DNA of 50,109 nt from Pseudomonas fragi (GTDB lineage: Bacteria > Pseudomonadota > Gammaproteobacteria > Pseudomonadales > Pseudomonadaceae), in NCBI RefSeq assembly GCF_002269505.1, contig NZ_NQKQ01000034.1, positions 1-50,109 on the forward strand. Reading direction: 5' to 3'. The notes beneath the pieces were generated by a model. That model ran no database searches. It was not told where the DNA came from and saw only the letters and a program-made list of their open reading frames with translations. Numbering within the stretch: the stretch's first letter is position 1; each line of letters starts with the position of its first letter. This document shows, piece after piece, positions 1 through 8,760 of this stretch. Made by a program: the position numbers and the translations under genes.

Positions 1-77
1 ATCAGCTGTCACCGGTAGAGTTTGAAAAGCGTTACGCAGCGAGCCTGGAGAGTGTCTAGGAAACCCGGGGCGATTCA
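1..77 (+). mobile_element. IS3-family element, right terminus with last codons of its transposase
   Basis: Bases 3-59 read as the last 18 codons of a transposase (ending LSPVEFEKRYAASLESV, then TAG). The LSPxEFE ending is common in IS3-family OrfB proteins. The stop is followed by a GC-rich terminus ending CGGGGCGATTCA at 77. Read inward this gives TGAATCGCCCCGGG, which matches the usual look of IS3-family terminal repeats. The rest of the element lies outside the window. It abuts the ybdD remnant and has removed its first codons. Confidence 0.7.
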
Positions 78-79
78 AT

Positions 80-271
80 GACCTGAGTCGTCTCGGTAAG
101 TATCTAGGTCAAGCAGCGCGCCTGATGGTTGGTATGCCAGACTACGGTACCTACGTTGAGCATATGCAGACCAAACACCCTGATAAGCCGATGATGTCAT
201 ATGAGGAATTTTTTCGAGAACGACAAGAGGCTCGATACGGGGGTGGCAACGGTCAACCTCGGTGCTGTTAG
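80..271 (+). pseudogene. ybdD: YbdD/YjiX-family small protein, 5'-truncated
   Basis: The frame reads DLSRLGKYLGQAARLMVGMPDYGTY and continues through YEEFFRERQEARYGGG to a CC terminus and a TAG stop. This is the YbdD/YjiX family (about 65 aa), usually encoded just downstream of the CstA pyruvate/peptide transporter gene. The first two or three codons, including the start, were replaced by the IS3-family terminus at 77, and no cstA is present in the window. Without a start codon or native promoter it is probably not made, although the rest of the frame is intact. Its role, if any, would be in the carbon-starvation transport pair. Confidence 0.8.
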
Positions 272-286
272 TTATGTTATGAGTTT

Positions 287-1466
287 TGCTAAGGAATCTC
301 CGAACAAGCCTTCAGTTATGCGAGAATCCCCGTAACACCTGATCCGAGCCGCCCATGAGCCAGATGAGCTTTTCCGACTTTGAGTACGCCGGCAAGCGCA
401 AGCAAACCCGCCGAGAGCGCTTCCTCGCCGAAATGGATCAGGTGGTGCCCTGGGCAGGCCTGCTGGAGCTGATCGAACCGTTCTACCCCAAGGCCGGCGG
501 CGGTAGAAAACCCTATCCTCTGGAAACCATGCTGCGCATCCATCTGTTGCAGAACTGGTTCTCCCTGAGCGACCCGGCCATGGAAGAAGCGCTCTACGAA
601 ATCACGCCCATGCGCCAGTTCGCACGCCTGACGCTGAGCGCGCCAATCCCCGAAGACGCCACGATCATGAACTTCCGGCACTTGCTGGAGAAGCATCAGC
701 TCGCACCGGCAATCCTTGCGGTCATCAATGGTTATCTGCAGGAAAAAGGCCTGTCGCTGCGCCAAGGCACCATCGTCGATGCCACCATTATTCATGCCCC
801 CAGCTCGACCAAGAATAAAGAAGGCAAGCGTGATCCCGAGATGCACCAGACCAAGAAAGGCGGTCAGTATTTCTTCGGGATGAAGGCGCACATCGGTGCC
901 GATGTCGAGTCCGGCCTGGTGCATCACGTCCATGGCACCGCTGCCAATGTGGCCGATGTCACGCAGGTGGCTGAACTGCTGCATGGCGAAGAAAACGCCG
1001 TGTATGCAGATGCCGGTTACACCGGTGTCGAAAGGCGCGAAGAGCATGAAAATCGGGGGGTGATCTGGCAGATTGCAGCGCGTCGCAGCACCTATTCCAA
1101 GCTGAACCAGCGCAGCGTACTGTACAAAGCCAAGCGCAAGATCGAGTTCTGCAAGGCTCAGACACGGGCCAAGGTCGAGCATCCGTTTCGCGTGATCAAG
1201 CGGCAGTTTGGTTACGTGAAAGTACGTTTTCGTGGGCTGATGAAAAACACGGCTCAGTTGACCACGCTGTTCGCCCTGGCAAACCTGTGGAGGGTTCGAA
1301 AACAGCTCATGGGTATGGGTGAGGTTCGCGTTTAACACGGAGAACCGGTCGAAAAAGCTCTCCGTACATGATTTTTCGGTCACTTTTCGTCCAATGACGC
1401 TGTAGGTGCCTGGAAAATTGCAACTTGCCGCGGCTGCACGACAAGTTGATCGGAGCATCCTTAGCA
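287..1466 (+). mobile_element. IS5-family insertion sequence, complete
   Basis: The single transposase gene is bounded by imperfect terminal inverted repeats. The left end TGCTAAGGAATCTCCGAACA (287 onward) matches the reverse complement of the right end up to 1466 (TGCTAAGGATGCTCCGATCA). Directly repeated flanks support recent transposition: GTTT at 283-286 and 1467-1470, or AGTTTT at 282-287 and 1466-1471 if the element is taken as one base shorter at each end. It sits downstream of ybdD and does not visibly break a gene. Confidence 0.8.
355..1335 (+). CDS. IS5-family transposase
   Basis: This 326-aa protein has the IS5-type order. An N-terminal DUF772-like region contains RKPYPLETMLRIHLLQNWFS. 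A DDE catalytic core follows, with the first Asp in GTIVDATII, the second in VYADAGYTG and the Glu within the AKVEHPFRVIKRQFG stretch. Length and motifs fit a full-length enzyme, with no frameshift or stop. It lies between terminal repeats at 287 and 1466, about 50-70 bp inside each end side, so the element could be mobile. Confidence 0.93.
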   Translation: MSQMSFSDFEYAGKRKQTRRERFLAEMDQVVPWAGLLELIEPFYPKAGGGRKPYPLETMLRIHLLQNWFSLSDPAMEEALYEITPMRQFARLTLSAPIPEDATIMNFRHLLEKHQLAPAILAVINGYLQEKGLSLRQGTIVDATIIHAPSSTKNKEGKRDPEMHQTKKGGQYFFGMKAHIGADVESGLVHHVHGTAANVADVTQVAELLHGEENAVYADAGYTGVERREEHENRGVIWQIAARRSTYSKLNQRSVLYKAKRKIEFCKAQTRAKVEHPFRVIKRQFGYVKVRFRGLMKNTAQLTTLFALANLWRVRKQLMGMGEVRV

Positions 1467-1520
1467 GTTTTGTCATTGTGATCGAACAGCCGGCGCTCCT
1501 ACAGATCCTAATACCGTGAG

Positions 1521-2726
1521 TTAGCACCAAAGGCTTTCTAGATTTTTGAATCCCCACTTTGCTGGGTCTTCCCGGCTGACAATACGATCTGTTGTCGAAG
1601 GTTGTGATAGATCTATCACTTGCGGAAAAATACTAGTGTTTGACTGAAGTGAAAAGAAAACGTGCACAATAGGCTTGCTGAGGCGATCCGGGTTTTTCCC
1701 GATCACCACACCCAAATTACCGGAATTTAATCTGACCAAACTACCAAGCGGATAAATTCCGACAGTTTTGACGAAGGCATTAAAAATTTCTTTGTCGAAA
1801 TGTCCCGTCCACTTCGCCATGCGCGCAAGAGAGCTAGCGGCATCCCACGCTTCCTTGTACGGACGATTTGAGGTAATAGCATCGTAAACATCACAGATTG
1901 CCGCCATGCGCGCGAATACACTAATTTGCTGGCCTTGGAGGCGGTGCGGGTAGCCGGTACCATCGACTTTCTCATGGTGGTGGAGGCAGACATCTAGCGC
2001 GCACTGGGGAATCATTTCGCTCTTTAGAAGCATGGCATGGCCAAGTTCTGGATGGGCGCGCATTGTCGAAAATTCATCATCAGTTAGCTTACCGGGTTTG
2101 TTCAGCACTACTCGCGGAATTACTATCTTACCAATATCGTGCAACAATCCAGCAATACCCGCTTCGCGAGTCTGCTCCTCATCCAAACCTAATTGCTTGG
2201 ACAAGGCGACCATCAGCGCGCATACTGAAACGGAATGCATATAGGTGTATTCATCCTTGGTTTTCAGTCTCGCCAAGCCAATTAGAGCGGATGAGTTTCT
2301 CGCCACCGATGTGGTGATTGCTTCTACGGTAGGTAGACATTGTCCTATATCGATCGCTTTTCCGAGCCTGGCATCATTGAATAATTGCATCACAGCATGT
2401 TTGGAATGGTTGAGAATCTGCGATGCACGATGTAGTTCTTCAGCAACTGTTGTAGAAGCGTGCGTTGGCTTTTGCAATAGTTTTTCCGTATAAGAAAGCG
2501 CTTGTTTTCGTTCCTGACCCAGATTTTCAACTATTTCCGTGACATCAATTCCTTTTGAGCAATCGATCCACACGGCCGAAACTTTGCTGCTTTGCAAAGC
2601 CTCAAGGTCAGCCTGATCGTACAAGACAAATTTTGCTTTCCAAAACGGATGCGAGAACCAATTACCTTCAAGGGATTGGATATACATCCCAAGTCTTACT
2701 TGCGATGTGGATATTTTTTTCAGCAT
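1521..2726 (-). CDS. HD-GYP domain cyclic-di-GMP phosphodiesterase
   Basis: Predicted cytoplasmic phosphodiesterase that hydrolyses c-di-GMP. With the start at 2726 (MLKKIS) it is 401 aa. An N-terminal DUF3391 region (about 1-100) precedes an HD-GYP domain. The metal-binding HDIGK is at about 196-200 and the HHHEKVDGTGYP motif at about 249-260; both are intact, so catalysis is likely. An ATG at 2780 is in frame but would overlap the upstream ORF, so 2726 is preferred; its ribosome site is weak either way. It is the last of five leftward genes that make up a signalling block with opposing c-di-GMP enzymes. DUF3391-HD-GYP proteins are common in pseudomonads. Confidence 0.9.
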   Translation of the reverse strand: MLKKISTSQVRLGMYIQSLEGNWFSHPFWKAKFVLYDQADLEALQSSKVSAVWIDCSKGIDVTEIVENLGQERKQALSYTEKLLQKPTHASTTVAEELHRASQILNHSKHAVMQLFNDARLGKAIDIGQCLPTVEAITTSVARNSSALIGLARLKTKDEYTYMHSVSVCALMVALSKQLGLDEEQTREAGIAGLLHDIGKIVIPRVVLNKPGKLTDDEFSTMRAHPELGHAMLLKSEMIPQCALDVCLHHHEKVDGTGYPHRLQGQQISVFARMAAICDVYDAITSNRPYKEAWDAASSLARMAKWTGHFDKEIFNAFVKTVGIYPLGSLVRLNSGNLGVVIGKNPDRLSKPIVHVFFSLQSNTSIFPQVIDLSQPSTTDRIVSREDPAKWGFKNLESLWC

Positions 2727-2748
2727 CAGATCTGCTCGAAATAATTGG

Positions 2749-3027
2749 TTAACGATCAGACTTTTTCGGGTCAGCATCAACCGGATTGAAAGGCAGTGGT
2801 AGACGCCTAAGTGAGCGTAGCTGTCCTGCTTCAGCAGGATTTTGGTTAATTACGTCGCGCGCCCACGTATCAGCAAAGTTTTCTAAGAAACTAGCTAGGG
2901 TTGACGGTTCAGGCAGGTTCGCGCCCCCAAGCAAGAGCCATCCCTCCAGAGTGTAGAACGTTGCTGGGCGAAGCTTGACAGCTACCGTGACTTTTTTCTT
3001 TTGGGTTTCTGGCTTGGCATTTAACAT
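2749..3027 (-). CDS. Hypothetical protein (92 aa)
   Basis: I do not recognise this family. The protein is basic at the N-terminus (KPETQKKKVTVAVKLRP), has a short hydrophobic stretch (YTLEGWLLLGGANLP) that is too short for a confident membrane segment, and ends basic. The start ATG is preceded by TAGGAA about five bases upstream, a credible ribosome site. It ends 22 bp before the HD-GYP start and reads the same way, so the two are probably co-transcribed. No signal peptide or cysteine motif is seen. Confidence 0.5.
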   Translation of the reverse strand: MLNAKPETQKKKVTVAVKLRPATFYTLEGWLLLGGANLPEPSTLASFLENFADTWARDVINQNPAEAGQLRSLRRLPLPFNPVDADPKKSDR

Positions 3028-3347
3028 ATGATTCCTAGGACGCCGATATCAGCTCGTTAGCTGCGCATCAGTTTGATCGATAATGCCTCAATTTTGACCA
3101 AAGTATGGAGGCCCGTGATGCAGAGTATGACGAAGTCAGGAGCGAAAATATTGATGTTGAGCAGTAAATTGGCAGAAAAGCACTGTCGCCAAGTTTATTT
3201 CAGTGATGACCAAGTTAGTGATGATAAGTTTTATCATCAAAACAAGAGCGAAGAGGCTCGTACTTACTGCACTTCAACACTCCGGATGTCAACTTATCTA
3301 TAAACGCTCTGTATCTTAATTGGCTTATTGACTTCAGCCTTTTAAAT
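3028..3347. other. Intergenic region, no supported gene
   Basis: This is the gap between the 92-aa ORF and the end of the GGDEF-EAL gene. A 76-codon frame runs on the plus strand, but it has no convincing ribosome site or family resemblance. The region is AT-rich and holds a perfect inverted repeat (listed separately). It probably carries the promoter for the 92-aa ORF and HD-GYP genes. Confidence 0.5.
3220..3238. repeat. Perfect 8-bp inverted repeat, possible operator or hairpin
   Basis: GATGATAA at 3220-3227 and TTATCATC at 3231-3238 are separated by GTT. The dyad lies about 190 bp upstream of the leftward 92-aa ORF. It has no U-tract, so it is more likely a protein-binding dyad than a terminator. 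Confidence 0.4.
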
Positions 3348-5033
3348 CTATTCGGAACTCATGGATAGATGAATTGGTACAAACTGTTCAGCCCAGCCGA
3401 TAACATCTTCCACCGGCATAGGTTTCGCAAAACTATAGCCCTGTGCGGAGTCGCAACCTAGCCGCATCAAAAGTTTAGCTTGCTCCACCGACTCCACGCC
3501 TTCGGCAATAACTTCTCTATTAAATGACTTAGCTAAGCCAATAATAGCTATCGTCAATAATAGACTGTTTTTGTCGACAAGTATTCCACGAATAAATGAT
3601 TGATCAATCTTGATTGATTGCGTCTCGAGCTTTTTGAGATAACTCAGCGAGGAGTACCCAGTCCCAAAATCATCCAGTGAAAATGTAACGCCAAGTTTTT
3701 TGCAGTCGTTAATATTTTTAACAACAAGCGGAATATTTTCCAACATTACTGATTCGACAATCTCTATATCTAACAACTGCGGTGCGGAATTTGGAAAACG
3801 GGATAATAAATCTTTCAAGTTCTCGACAAAATCTTCTCGTTGAAAATGTAAGGCTGCAATATTCACGGCCACACCCCAAGTCTGACCAACCTCCGCCCAG
3901 CGACTGATTTGAGTTAATGCCTGCTCAATAACCCAGTTGCCAATATCTACAATCAGATTAGTTTGTTCAACAAACGGGATGAAGTTTTGCGGATAGATTA
4001 TACCCTCTTGCGGATGCTGCCAGCGCAGCAAGGCTTCATAACCAGTAACTGTCCCGCTGCTCAGATTTATTTTTGGCTGGTAATGCAAGCATAACTCTTC
4101 ATTACGTAAAGCTTTGCTAACAAGTACCACGGTCTCGAAAGCTGTTCTGGCTTCATTATCCAGCAGCATATTGAACAAATGAAAGCAGTTACGACCTCTC
4201 AGTTTAGCTCTATACATAGCCTGATCTGCATGACGTAGGAGCGAGTCTATATCGGCGTCATCTTTTGGGTAGAGGGTGACGCCGATACTTGCAGAAATAT
4301 TAAGCTCTATACCGTCGATTGTATATGCAAGGGAAATAGACGTTAAAATCCTCTCCATCGCCATTTCTAATTCATTCGTATTCAATAAGCCCAAAAGAAT
4401 TACGAACTCATCTCCACCTAACCGTGCGACAGTATCTTCACCCCGAATGTTTTTTTTCAGACGTTCGCTCACCTCTACCAACAAACGATCACCTATCGCG
4501 TGGCCGTATCGATCATTGATCAATTTAAAGCCATCGAGGTCGAGGATACACACAGCAAGCGAACTGTGATTCCTATGTGTTGCGGCGACAGACTGTTTAA
4601 ACCGGTCGTTTAGCAAAGAACGATTAGGCAAACCGGTTAATACATCATGATCTGCGCGCCACTGCAATACTTCCATCAGCTTTCGCTTTTCTGTTACGTC
4701 GAAGCGGATAGAAACGTATTTACGTACGTTGGCTTTGCCATCGTAGGTGGCCACGATGGTGCTTTCTACCCAATACAGAGTACCGTCCTTACGAATATTA
4801 CAAATTTCACCTTTCCAAACTTTTCCGCACGATATTGTTTTCCACAATTCCGCAAAGAACTCAGGTGGATGCAGAGATGAATTCAGGATACGATGATTTT
4901 GCCCGATCAACTCGTGCGCGCTATATCCAGAAATAGCACAGAATTGTTCGTTGACATAAGTAATGTTTCCCGCCATGTCTGTTTCTGAAAAAATAGCAGC
5001 CGCATCTACTGCCGCACGGTATCCTTGACTCAT
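3348..5033 (-). CDS. PAS-GGDEF-EAL cyclic-di-GMP turnover protein
   Basis: 561 aa, predicted cytoplasmic, with no membrane segment seen. A PAS domain with PAC tail (about 10-115) contains DMAGNITYVNEQF. The GGDEF domain has the intact active site RLGGDEF at 206-210 and an RGED inhibitory I-site five residues before it. The EAL domain has YEALLRW (EAL at 333-335), DDFGTGYSS and EGVES. All hallmark residues are present, so both diguanylate cyclase and phosphodiesterase activity are possible; such hybrids often favour one. The start has GAGG about eight bases upstream. It lies 28 bp downstream of the PAS chemoreceptor gene and is probably in the same operon. Confidence 0.93.
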   Translation of the reverse strand: MSQGYRAAVDAAAIFSETDMAGNITYVNEQFCAISGYSAHELIGQNHRILNSSLHPPEFFAELWKTISCGKVWKGEICNIRKDGTLYWVESTIVATYDGKANVRKYVSIRFDVTEKRKLMEVLQWRADHDVLTGLPNRSLLNDRFKQSVAATHRNHSSLAVCILDLDGFKLINDRYGHAIGDRLLVEVSERLKKNIRGEDTVARLGGDEFVILLGLLNTNELEMAMERILTSISLAYTIDGIELNISASIGVTLYPKDDADIDSLLRHADQAMYRAKLRGRNCFHLFNMLLDNEARTAFETVVLVSKALRNEELCLHYQPKINLSSGTVTGYEALLRWQHPQEGIIYPQNFIPFVEQTNLIVDIGNWVIEQALTQISRWAEVGQTWGVAVNIAALHFQREDFVENLKDLLSRFPNSAPQLLDIEIVESVMLENIPLVVKNINDCKKLGVTFSLDDFGTGYSSLSYLKKLETQSIKIDQSFIRGILVDKNSLLLTIAIIGLAKSFNREVIAEGVESVEQAKLLMRLGCDSAQGYSFAKPMPVEDVIGWAEQFVPIHLSMSSE

Positions 5034-5061
5034 TTCTGAACCTCACTCACACCACAAGACA

Positions 5062-6678
5062 CTATCTGTTGAAGCGCTCGACCAATGCGTGCAGCCCACG
5101 GGATGTGTTTTCAAGTTCACCGCCTCGAATCACTGCGGAGTGGGCATTGTTCGCTGTTTTCTCAACCGTCCCGGCGACATTGTTTATCTGGCGAGCAATA
5201 TCCTCAGCGACATGGGCTTGTTCTTCTGCGGCCGCTGCCATTTGCTGGCTCATTCCAGTGATCCGTTCAACAGCCTCACGAATCCCTTGAAGAGCACTTT
5301 GGGCTTCAATAACTTGTCGTACGCCGTGGTCTGCCTCGCGAATACCCAATTTTGCAATATCAACAGCTTCATCTGCACCTTTTTTGAGGCTTTCGATGAC
5401 GCTTTGGATTTGCTGAGTTGACACGCGGGTTTTACTGGCCAAGGCTCGAACTTCGTCGGCAACCACCGCGAAACCGCGCCCCTGCTCACCAGCTCTAGCA
5501 GCTTCAATGGCTGCGTTGAGTGCAAGTAAGTTCGTTTGATCTGCGATCGATTGAATCACCTCTGCGGCAGACATAATTTGCTGCGTTTCGCTGGCAAGGT
5601 TATCTACGGCAGTACTGATATTCGTTACTGTAGTCGCAAGAAGCTGTATCGCCTCACGGGAAGTCCCCGCGACTCTATCCCCTTGTTCAGCCAGTTCATT
5701 TGCGGTTTGCGCTTCATTGGCCGTTTGTTGCACATGTCCGGCTACTTCGTTGATTGATGCTGACATCTCTGTCATGGCAGCTGCCGTCATGTCCGTTTCA
5801 GCTCGCTGTTCCAGTAAGGCATGTTCAGTTTGGTTAGAGAGCAAGGACGAGTCAGCAGCGGCTTCGGCCACCTGGCTAGCTAGATCACCTAATCGAGTGA
5901 GGGCAGTTTTAAGGCGCGCATCCTCGCTTAGCAATATCATTTCTAATCTTGCTGAAGCGCCGTATCTGTCACTATATGTAAGAGCGCTTACCGGATCTGA
6001 AAATGCATTAGGGACACTTTGAATAATCTGGTTAATTAAGTTTCCCTCTCTCTTATACAACCACCATCCCATACCAAGAAAAAGCCCGGCTGTTACTGCT
6101 TGATCTAGCGCGCCTGGGAGTAGTGTTGATGCGCAAACCGAAAGTGTTGCCGCAATAATCGGTAAAGCCAGTTTTGCGAGGAACACTGCGCAGTGATGGT
6201 TCAGTGGGACGGCGTCTTTACCTGTTCGCAAGCGAGCATAAATCGTTTGTGCGCGCTCTATTTGTTCTCGACTTGGCTTGACTCGAACAGACTCATAACC
6301 CGTTAATGAGCCGTTTTCGATGATTGGCGTGACATAAGCGCTGACCCAATAATAGTCACCATTTTTGCAGCGATTTTTTACAATACCCATCCAGCTTTTG
6401 CCAGCCTTCAGATAACTCCACATAAGCCCAAAAACAGCGGGAGGCATATCGGGATGTCGAACCAAATTATGCGGGCTGCCCACCAACTCTTCACGGGTGT
6501 AGCCACTTATGCTTGCAAATTCATCATTGCAGTAAATGATTTTCCCACTCGGATCAGTCGCTGAAATCAAACGTTCTGAAGCGGGGAATACCTGTTCAAC
6601 AGATGTGACCGACCGACTGACTGACCGACCGACTGACCGACTGACTGACCGACTGACTGACCGACTGACCGACTTCAT
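5062..6678 (-). CDS. PAS-domain methyl-accepting chemotaxis protein (Aer-like), repeat-encoded N-terminus
   Basis: 538 aa. A low-complexity SVSR-repeat head (residues 3-24) precedes a PAS domain (about 30-140) resembling Aer-type redox/oxygen sensors. A hydrophobic hairpin (about 163-207) has almost no periplasmic loop. The cytoplasmic signalling domain has the conserved hairpin tip at about 376-413. No HAMP domain is evident. It should relay energy or redox state to CheA/CheW. The head is encoded by 17 GACY tetranucleotides right after the ATG, so gain or loss of one unit would change the frame and stop translation of the receptor. Similar PAS receptors sit near rulAB on Pseudomonas syringae plasmids, and here too a rulB/umuC remnant lies upstream. 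Confidence 0.92.
   Translation of the reverse strand: MKSVSRSVSRSVSRSVGRSVSRSVTSVEQVFPASERLISATDPSGKIIYCNDEFASISGYTREELVGSPHNLVRHPDMPPAVFGLMWSYLKAGKSWMGIVKNRCKNGDYYWVSAYVTPIIENGSLTGYESVRVKPSREQIERAQTIYARLRTGKDAVPLNHHCAVFLAKLALPIIAATLSVCASTLLPGALDQAVTAGLFLGMGWWLYKREGNLINQIIQSVPNAFSDPVSALTYSDRYGASARLEMILLSEDARLKTALTRLGDLASQVAEAAADSSLLSNQTEHALLEQRAETDMTAAAMTEMSASINEVAGHVQQTANEAQTANELAEQGDRVAGTSREAIQLLATTVTNISTAVDNLASETQQIMSAAEVIQSIADQTNLLALNAAIEAARAGEQGRGFAVVADEVRALASKTRVSTQQIQSVIESLKKGADEAVDIAKLGIREADHGVRQVIEAQSALQGIREAVERITGMSQQMAAAAEEQAHVAEDIARQINNVAGTVEKTANNAHSAVIRGGELENTSRGLHALVERFNR
6607..6674 (-). repeat. Tetranucleotide microsatellite (RGTC)17 inside the chemoreceptor gene
   Basis: Seventeen uninterrupted 4-bp units of GACY on the plus strand (RGTC on the coding strand) fill 6607-6674, starting one base after the ATG at 6678-6676. 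C and T vary at the fourth position, but the period is strict. Four-base units in coding sequence are frame-changing, and 12 bp give the SVSR peptide period. Slipped-strand mispairing is the known mode of change for such tracts. Confidence 0.95.
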
Positions 6679-6786
6679 TAATTAAATTCTCTAGGCGCGC
6701 ATGATGGCATAATAACATCATGCAGCAGGTTGCAGTCTACGCCAAAATCCCTATTGACAATTATGTTTATATATGGTTAATGCTTT

Positions 6787-7065
6787 TCATTCGAGGCGCT
6801 CATACCCCCCCCCAGGACTAGCGTTGTTACCAAGCTGATCCATGACTTCCTGATCCATGGCTTCATAAATCTGTTCAATCACGAGCATAAGCTTGTCAAA
6901 TTCCAACAAAATCGAATTGGCCAGATCGTTGTATCCGCAGTTTTCGAGTAGAGTGGCTTGCTCCCTCATTTGATTAGCTACGCCTAGAAGCCTAGAAGCC
7001 TCGCGATTGAGAACCGCCTGACTGAAGCTATAGATCAACGTCATCACCCTCTGCAATTCCCGCAT
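6787..7065 (-). CDS. Hypothetical helical protein (92 aa) with a G9 tract near its end
   Basis: I do not recognise this family. The sequence looks all-helical (MRELQRVMTLIYSFSQAVLN, then heptad-like stretches and FDKLMLVIEQIYEAMDQEVM), so it may be a small helical-bundle or coiled-coil partner. The start has GAG eight bases upstream; MTLIYS at 7044 is an alternative. It lies 108 bp upstream of the chemoreceptor, in the same direction. The last codons include nine consecutive G (plus-strand C run at about 6805-6813) encoding GGG just before YERLE, so slippage would alter only the C-terminus. Confidence 0.55.
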   Translation of the reverse strand: MRELQRVMTLIYSFSQAVLNREASRLLGVANQMREQATLLENCGYNDLANSILLEFDKLMLVIEQIYEAMDQEVMDQLGNNASPGGGYERLE

Positions 7066-7541
7066 TTTTAGCTCATCCTGGATGACGGCATCGCCGTACC
7101 AAGATGCGGACGGTTCATCACTGATGACTCGAAGCTACCAGTGATATTAAGTATATCGTCCTTCAATTGTTATTCTTGAGACAGGAAATGCTGGGGATAC
7201 GGTATCCGCGCCATAGGATCACCCTTCATTCATCGGCAGCCGGGTGCGGGAGTTCGCGCCCGGCCACAGTGCTTCCCAGCAGCCTGAACCACTGTGACCG
7301 ATGCACTATGGCAGTGGTCGAGAGTGATTGATCTAGCCACGCTCACTCCCTATAAAGTGGAGTCGGTACTGGCCGACGATACCTACGACGACTGCCCGGC
7401 TGGTGCGCTCGACTTTGGGTTGGGATGAAGGCGAACGCGTGCCCGTGCTTAACTCGGAGGGTCGTCGTGATTCCAAGAGGTTCGGCTAAACCACTGCGCA
7501 GTGCGATCTGGCCACAGGCTAGAGGACAGGCGTTTCGACTA
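7066..7541. other. Gene-free region between umuC remnant and small helical ORF
   Basis: No frame here looks like a protein. The GC-rich stretch from about 7200 to 7540 has interrupted frames and may be remnants of other genes. It includes whatever replaced the true 3' end of umuC, since similarity to UmuC stops near 7560. The promoter for the leftward 92-aa and chemoreceptor genes probably lies near 7070-7190, which is AT-richer. Confidence 0.4.
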
Positions 7542-8752
7542 CTATGGTTGTCCACAATATCTTAGCGTACGATTTTTTCCGAATCCTGTGGGCTCCCCTA
7601 AGCAGTCATGCCCCCAACGCTTGTTGATCTTATCCATAACGTTCATCAGGGCATCAGTGCGAGCCGGTTGGCTGGTCGTGAACAGATCCTGCGTGTACTC
7701 CCCCCGTTTCCTCAAATCCATCAGCATTACCTCTGCCTTGCTGTAGGCAAAGCCCGGTCTGTAGATGCCTTCCAACGCACGCAGCGCGTGCCTTGTCAGC
7801 ACCCGCACATCATCGGTTGGATAGTCTGGAATGATTGTGGCCGCATTGGCGTACTTTGGGCCGTCCCCATGAAACGATGTCTGAATGCCAATGCGCAGCC
7901 CACCGCATAGCGAGCGCTGCTTGCGAAGCTTCTCAGCGGCCTTGTGAATGTAGGTAGCCAGCGCTTAGCCAAGTCCCTCGATGGTGTGGACACGCTGACC
8001 AAACATCTTGCTTGAGCAAATGGTTTGCTTGTCCGGTGGACATTGTTCCAGCTCGATGCAGGCGTGCGCCACGCAACTCCCTGATCGTCCGTTCCAGGAC
8101 GACTGAATATTTGCGGCCCATCGTCCGAGGCTCCGCATGGGAAAGCTGCCAAGCGGTTGTGATTCCCTCGCTGGCCAGGTTATCGCGCATACGTCTGCCA
8201 ATACCCCAAACTTCCTCGACCGGCATACGGCGCAATAACCACTCGACAGCCTCTGGCCGTCGCAGATCGACTACGCCTCCGGTCTTGTCTCGCCATATCT
8301 TTGATGCGTGTTGCGCAGCTTTGGCCAGCGTTTTTGTGTGACCGATCCCCACACCAACCGGCAGCGCTACCCACTGCAGCACACGGGCCTGAATTGCTCG
8401 GCCCACGTCGACCAATGGCTCGCGTTGGTCTTCTAGTCGTATGAAGGATTCGTCAATCGAATACTGCTCCACTGAACTGACCAAAGACGCTGTAGCCATG
8501 GCCATTCTGTGCGACAACTCGCCATAAAGCGTGTAGTTGCTGCTGAACACGGCAACACCGTTCTGCTCCAAGAATTTGCGAATCTTGAAATAGGGTTCGC
8601 CCATTTTTATACCCAAAGCCTTGGCCTCGTTTGTGCGCGCAACAATCGCACCGTCGCTGTTCGAAAGGACGACGACAGGCCGCTGCCTCAGCTCAGGCCG
8701 AAAAATTCGTTCGCAACTGCAGTAGAACGAGTTTGCGTCGACCAGGCCGAAG
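7542..8752 (-). pseudogene. umuC: UmuC/RulB-type DNA polymerase V catalytic subunit, broken
   Basis: Y-family translesion polymerase remnant. Read leftward from 8752 it begins GLVDANSFYCSCERIFRPEL (palm motif with catalytic Asp) and continues through SIDESF (second catalytic acidic pair), a helix-hairpin-helix region and the little-finger domain to GEPTGFGKNRTLR. Three lesions are visible. The first few codons are lost at the IS3-family end at 8753. A one-base insertion near 8075 breaks the frame after IRELRG. An in-frame TAA at 7967-7965 follows HTIEGLG. The last ~25 residues are also missing. No umuD/rulA lies beyond the IS. Similar rulAB genes adjoin mcp genes on P. syringae plasmids. Confidence 0.88.
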
Positions 8753-8760
8753 TGTAGTGG

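Noticed and set aside
316..1557. Long minus-strand frame (413 codons) opposite the IS5 transposase
   Set aside because: It mirrors the transposase codon structure and shows no family features; the plus-strand gene has a complete DDE set.
3073..3303. 76-codon plus-strand frame between signalling genes
   Set aside because: No ribosome site, no family resemblance, opposite in direction to the operon.
6607..6674. CRISPR-like repeat
   Set aside because: The units are only 4 bp and contiguous, with no spacers; it is a microsatellite inside a gene.
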